Shown here one piece after another: positions 62,552 to 64,000 of a stretch of 64,000 nucleotides of DNA (positions are counted from its first letter, which is position 1; each line of letters starts with the position of its first letter). Under the pieces are notes generated by a model, which did not search any database, was not told where the DNA came from, and worked only from the letters and a program-made list of their open reading frames with translations. Made by a program: the position numbers and the translations under genes. The stretch is taken from NCBI GenBank assembly GCA_965224325.1, contig CBDCYT010000002.1:1-64000 (forward strand), given 5' to 3'. This DNA is from CBDCMJ01 sp965224325. GTDB lineage: Bacteria > Chloroflexota > Dehalococcoidia > Lucifugimonadales > UBA3495.

Positions 62552-63838
62552 TTATGCCTTTGATTGGGCGTTATGGAACGCGCTTTCAAAGGAGCCCATG
62601 GTCGGCTTTACGTTGAGCAGGTCGACCAACGACTCTACCGCCTCCTGGGTCTTCAAGCCGTTGCCGGTGATGTAAGCCACAGTCAACTCGTCGGGTTTAA
62701 TGGCTCCGGAGTCGGCGAGGTGTTTTAGTCCGGAAACCGTTACACCGCCTGCAGTCTCTGTAAAGATACCCTCGGTTTCCGCCAGCAGCCGGATTCCGTC
62801 AACAATTTTGTCCTCGGGGACAGCATAAGCGGTCCCGGAGGATTTCTGTATCACTCTAAGCGAATATATACCGTCGGCCGGGTTGCCGATGGCTAGGGAC
62901 TTGGCAATGCTGTTGGGCCGGACCGGAAGCACTTGGGGGGTTGCGGCTTTCCACGCTGCAACGATCGGGGCGCACCCCGCCGCTTGGGCCATATGCATCT
63001 TAGTGGTAACTGCAGGATGATGGACCGTGTTCTGGTCTATGCCAAATGAAGAGGGTTCCACGCCCTCCAACAAGCCCAGACAAGCCCACTCGTTGAAGCC
63101 CTTCCATATCTTGGTGAACATGGCGCCCGAGGCGGCCGGTGTTACAACGTGGTCCGGAAGGCGCCACCCCAGTTGCTCCACAACCTCGTAGGCCAGGGTC
63201 TTGCTGCCCTCGGCGTAGTAGGGCCGCATGTTAATATTCACGAAAGCCCAAGGATAGTTGTCGGCCACCTCGCTGCAGAGGCGGTTCACCTCATCGTAGG
63301 TGCCCTCCACCGCCACCAGAGTCGGGCCGTACACGGCAGCTCCAATGATCTTTCCCTGTTCCAGGTCGGAGGGAATAAACACCACGGCGCGGATTCCGGC
63401 CCGGGCGGCGTGGGCCGCTACGCTGCAGGCCAGATTGCCGGTGGAGGCGCAGGCCAGGGTATCGAAGCCGAAGTCCACAGCCTTGGTGGCGGCCACTGAT
63501 ACCACTCTGTCCTTGAACGAAAACGACGGATTGACGCTGTCGTTTTTGATGTAAAGGTTACGCAGCCCCAGTTTCTTTCCCAGGTTATCCGCTTTGATGA
63601 GCGGGGTGAACCCGGCCATAATGTCCACTGGATGATCGCCGTCGGCAGGCAGGAAATCGCTGTAGCGCCAGATGCTGATGGGGCCCTTGCTGATGCGCTC
63701 GCGGCTGGTAGCCTCTGCGATGGTGGCGTAGTCGTAGACTACCTCCAACGGGCCAAAGCAGTAATCGCAGACATTGAGTGGTTCGGAGGGGTAGTCCCTC
63801 CCGCATTCCCGGCATTGTAAGCCACTAACGAAAGCCAC
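62552..63838 (-). CDS. thrC: Threonine synthase
   Basis: 428 residues with a GTG start at 63838. The N-terminus is a zinc ribbon (Cys9, Cys12, Cys24, Cys27), the PLP-binding lysine is Lys109 in NPSFSFKDR, and the phosphate loop is in CASTGNLACSVAAHAA; fold type II is complete. It converts O-phosphohomoserine to threonine. Homologs of this zinc-ribbon type are annotated threonine synthase, but the operon with NIL-domain and MoaD-like proteins raises the possibility of a thiocarboxylate-dependent homocysteine or cysteine-type synthase. A TTGACA-type promoter lies about 75 bases upstream. Confidence 0.92.
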   Translation of the reverse strand: MAFVSGLQCRECGRDYPSEPLNVCDYCFGPLEVVYDYATIAEATSRERISKGPISIWRYSDFLPADGDHPVDIMAGFTPLIKADNLGKKLGLRNLYIKNDSVNPSFSFKDRVVSVAATKAVDFGFDTLACASTGNLACSVAAHAARAGIRAVVFIPSDLEQGKIIGAAVYGPTLVAVEGTYDEVNRLCSEVADNYPWAFVNINMRPYYAEGSKTLAYEVVEQLGWRLPDHVVTPAASGAMFTKIWKGFNEWACLGLLEGVEPSSFGIDQNTVHHPAVTTKMHMAQAAGCAPIVAAWKAATPQVLPVRPNSIAKSLAIGNPADGIYSLRVIQKSSGTAYAVPEDKIVDGIRLLAETEGIFTETAGGVTVSGLKHLADSGAIKPDELTVAYITGNGLKTQEAVESLVDLLNVKPTMGSFESAFHNAQSKA

Positions 63839-63909
63839 CGATTTTCATGTCCTCAGCGTCTGCAAGTAGACAACGTAAGATAGCCCAGGCACTAGCCGTA
63901 GCGCGACTG

Positions 63910-63938
63910 ATGGTATCAAAGGGCCTATCTGTTGTCAA
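63910..63938 (-). promoter_or_regulatory. Probable promoter of the thrC-NIL-MoaD operon
   Basis: On the minus strand TTGACA (63938-63933), 17-bp spacer and TACCAT (63915-63910). The -35 is perfect and the -10 four of six. A start near 63903 would give a leader of about 65 bases. Confidence 0.55.
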
Positions 63939-64000
63939 GCTAAACCGAGGCTGTTGGACATGCGGGTGGCTCCGGGGCCCGCAGTCGAATATCGCCCGGG

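Overview
This window looks like a chromosomal segment of a GC-rich bacterium, most likely Chloroflexota and probably a Dehalococcoidia/SAR202-type lineage. That is inference from gene content: PurQ, RpoB and RpoC style, a DUF1800/DUF1501 pair, several paralogous 'degradative' enzymes (MmgE/PrpD, hydantoinase, an orphan molybdenum hydroxylase subunit, acyl-CoA dehydrogenase, luciferase-like oxidoreductase, two isocitrate-lyase-superfamily enzymes, VOC proteins), a membrane pyrophosphatase and many TTG/GTG starts. I found no rRNA, no convincing tRNA and no CRISPR array.

Layout. 1-830: the 5' part of a cupin gene leaves the left edge on the minus strand. Between it and the divergent MmgE/PrpD gene lies a cluster of DnaA-box-like 9-mers (three with exact 21-bp spacing plus one inverted perfect box), a candidate replication origin or DnaA-controlled region. 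830-9927 (+): MmgE/PrpD, DUF1800, DUF1501, a perfect 30-bp-stem hairpin, an NHL beta-propeller, a small unknown protein, a TPP enzyme and an aminotransferase. 10005-12045 (-): VOC protein and dihydropyrimidinase-like hydrolase. 12522-24860 (+): a consensus sigma-70 promoter, rpoB-rpoC (TAATG overlap), pyrD (overlapping the end of rpoC) and secA. 24872-33283 (-): YHS protein, Cu(I) P-type ATPase, DUF1330, acyl-CoA dehydrogenase (with terminator), MoaD/ThiS protein, molybdenum hydroxylase large subunit, rhomboid protease.

33561-36857 (-): aromatic block trpA-aroH-aroF ending in a strong terminator, preceded by a zinc-ribbon CPBP protease. 37405-42696 (+): a GatC-like small protein with a GatA-like amidase, a HAD hydrolase, a divergent GT20 (trehalose-6-phosphate-synthase-like) glycosyltransferase and an unknown partner. 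42696-43930: an intact-ended IS630-family element (16-bp inverted repeats, TA duplication) that landed exactly in the stop codon of that partner. 43959-47240: a metallophosphoesterase with altered metal ligands, a large repeat-containing membrane protein and a decayed second copy of the metallophosphoesterase. 47327-49414 (-): K+-dependent-type membrane pyrophosphatase.

49415-55205: a gene-poor stretch with repeats, two isocitrate-lyase-superfamily genes, an LLM oxidoreductase, GatB/YqeY and purQ. 55446-58658 (+): two VOC genes separated by three 40-bp tandem repeats, then an aroK-aroB fusion. 58811-60147 (-): TauE/SafE permease with a small membrane protein. 60739-61917 (+): tgt. 61930-63838 (-): threonine synthase, NIL-domain protein and a MoaD/ThiS protein with a post-GG tail, a set that could be a sulfur-carrier amino-acid pathway.

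The best leads are the DnaA-box cluster, the thrC-NIL-MoaD operon, the variant GT20 locus with its IS insertion and decayed duplicate, and the three-repeat membrane protein.
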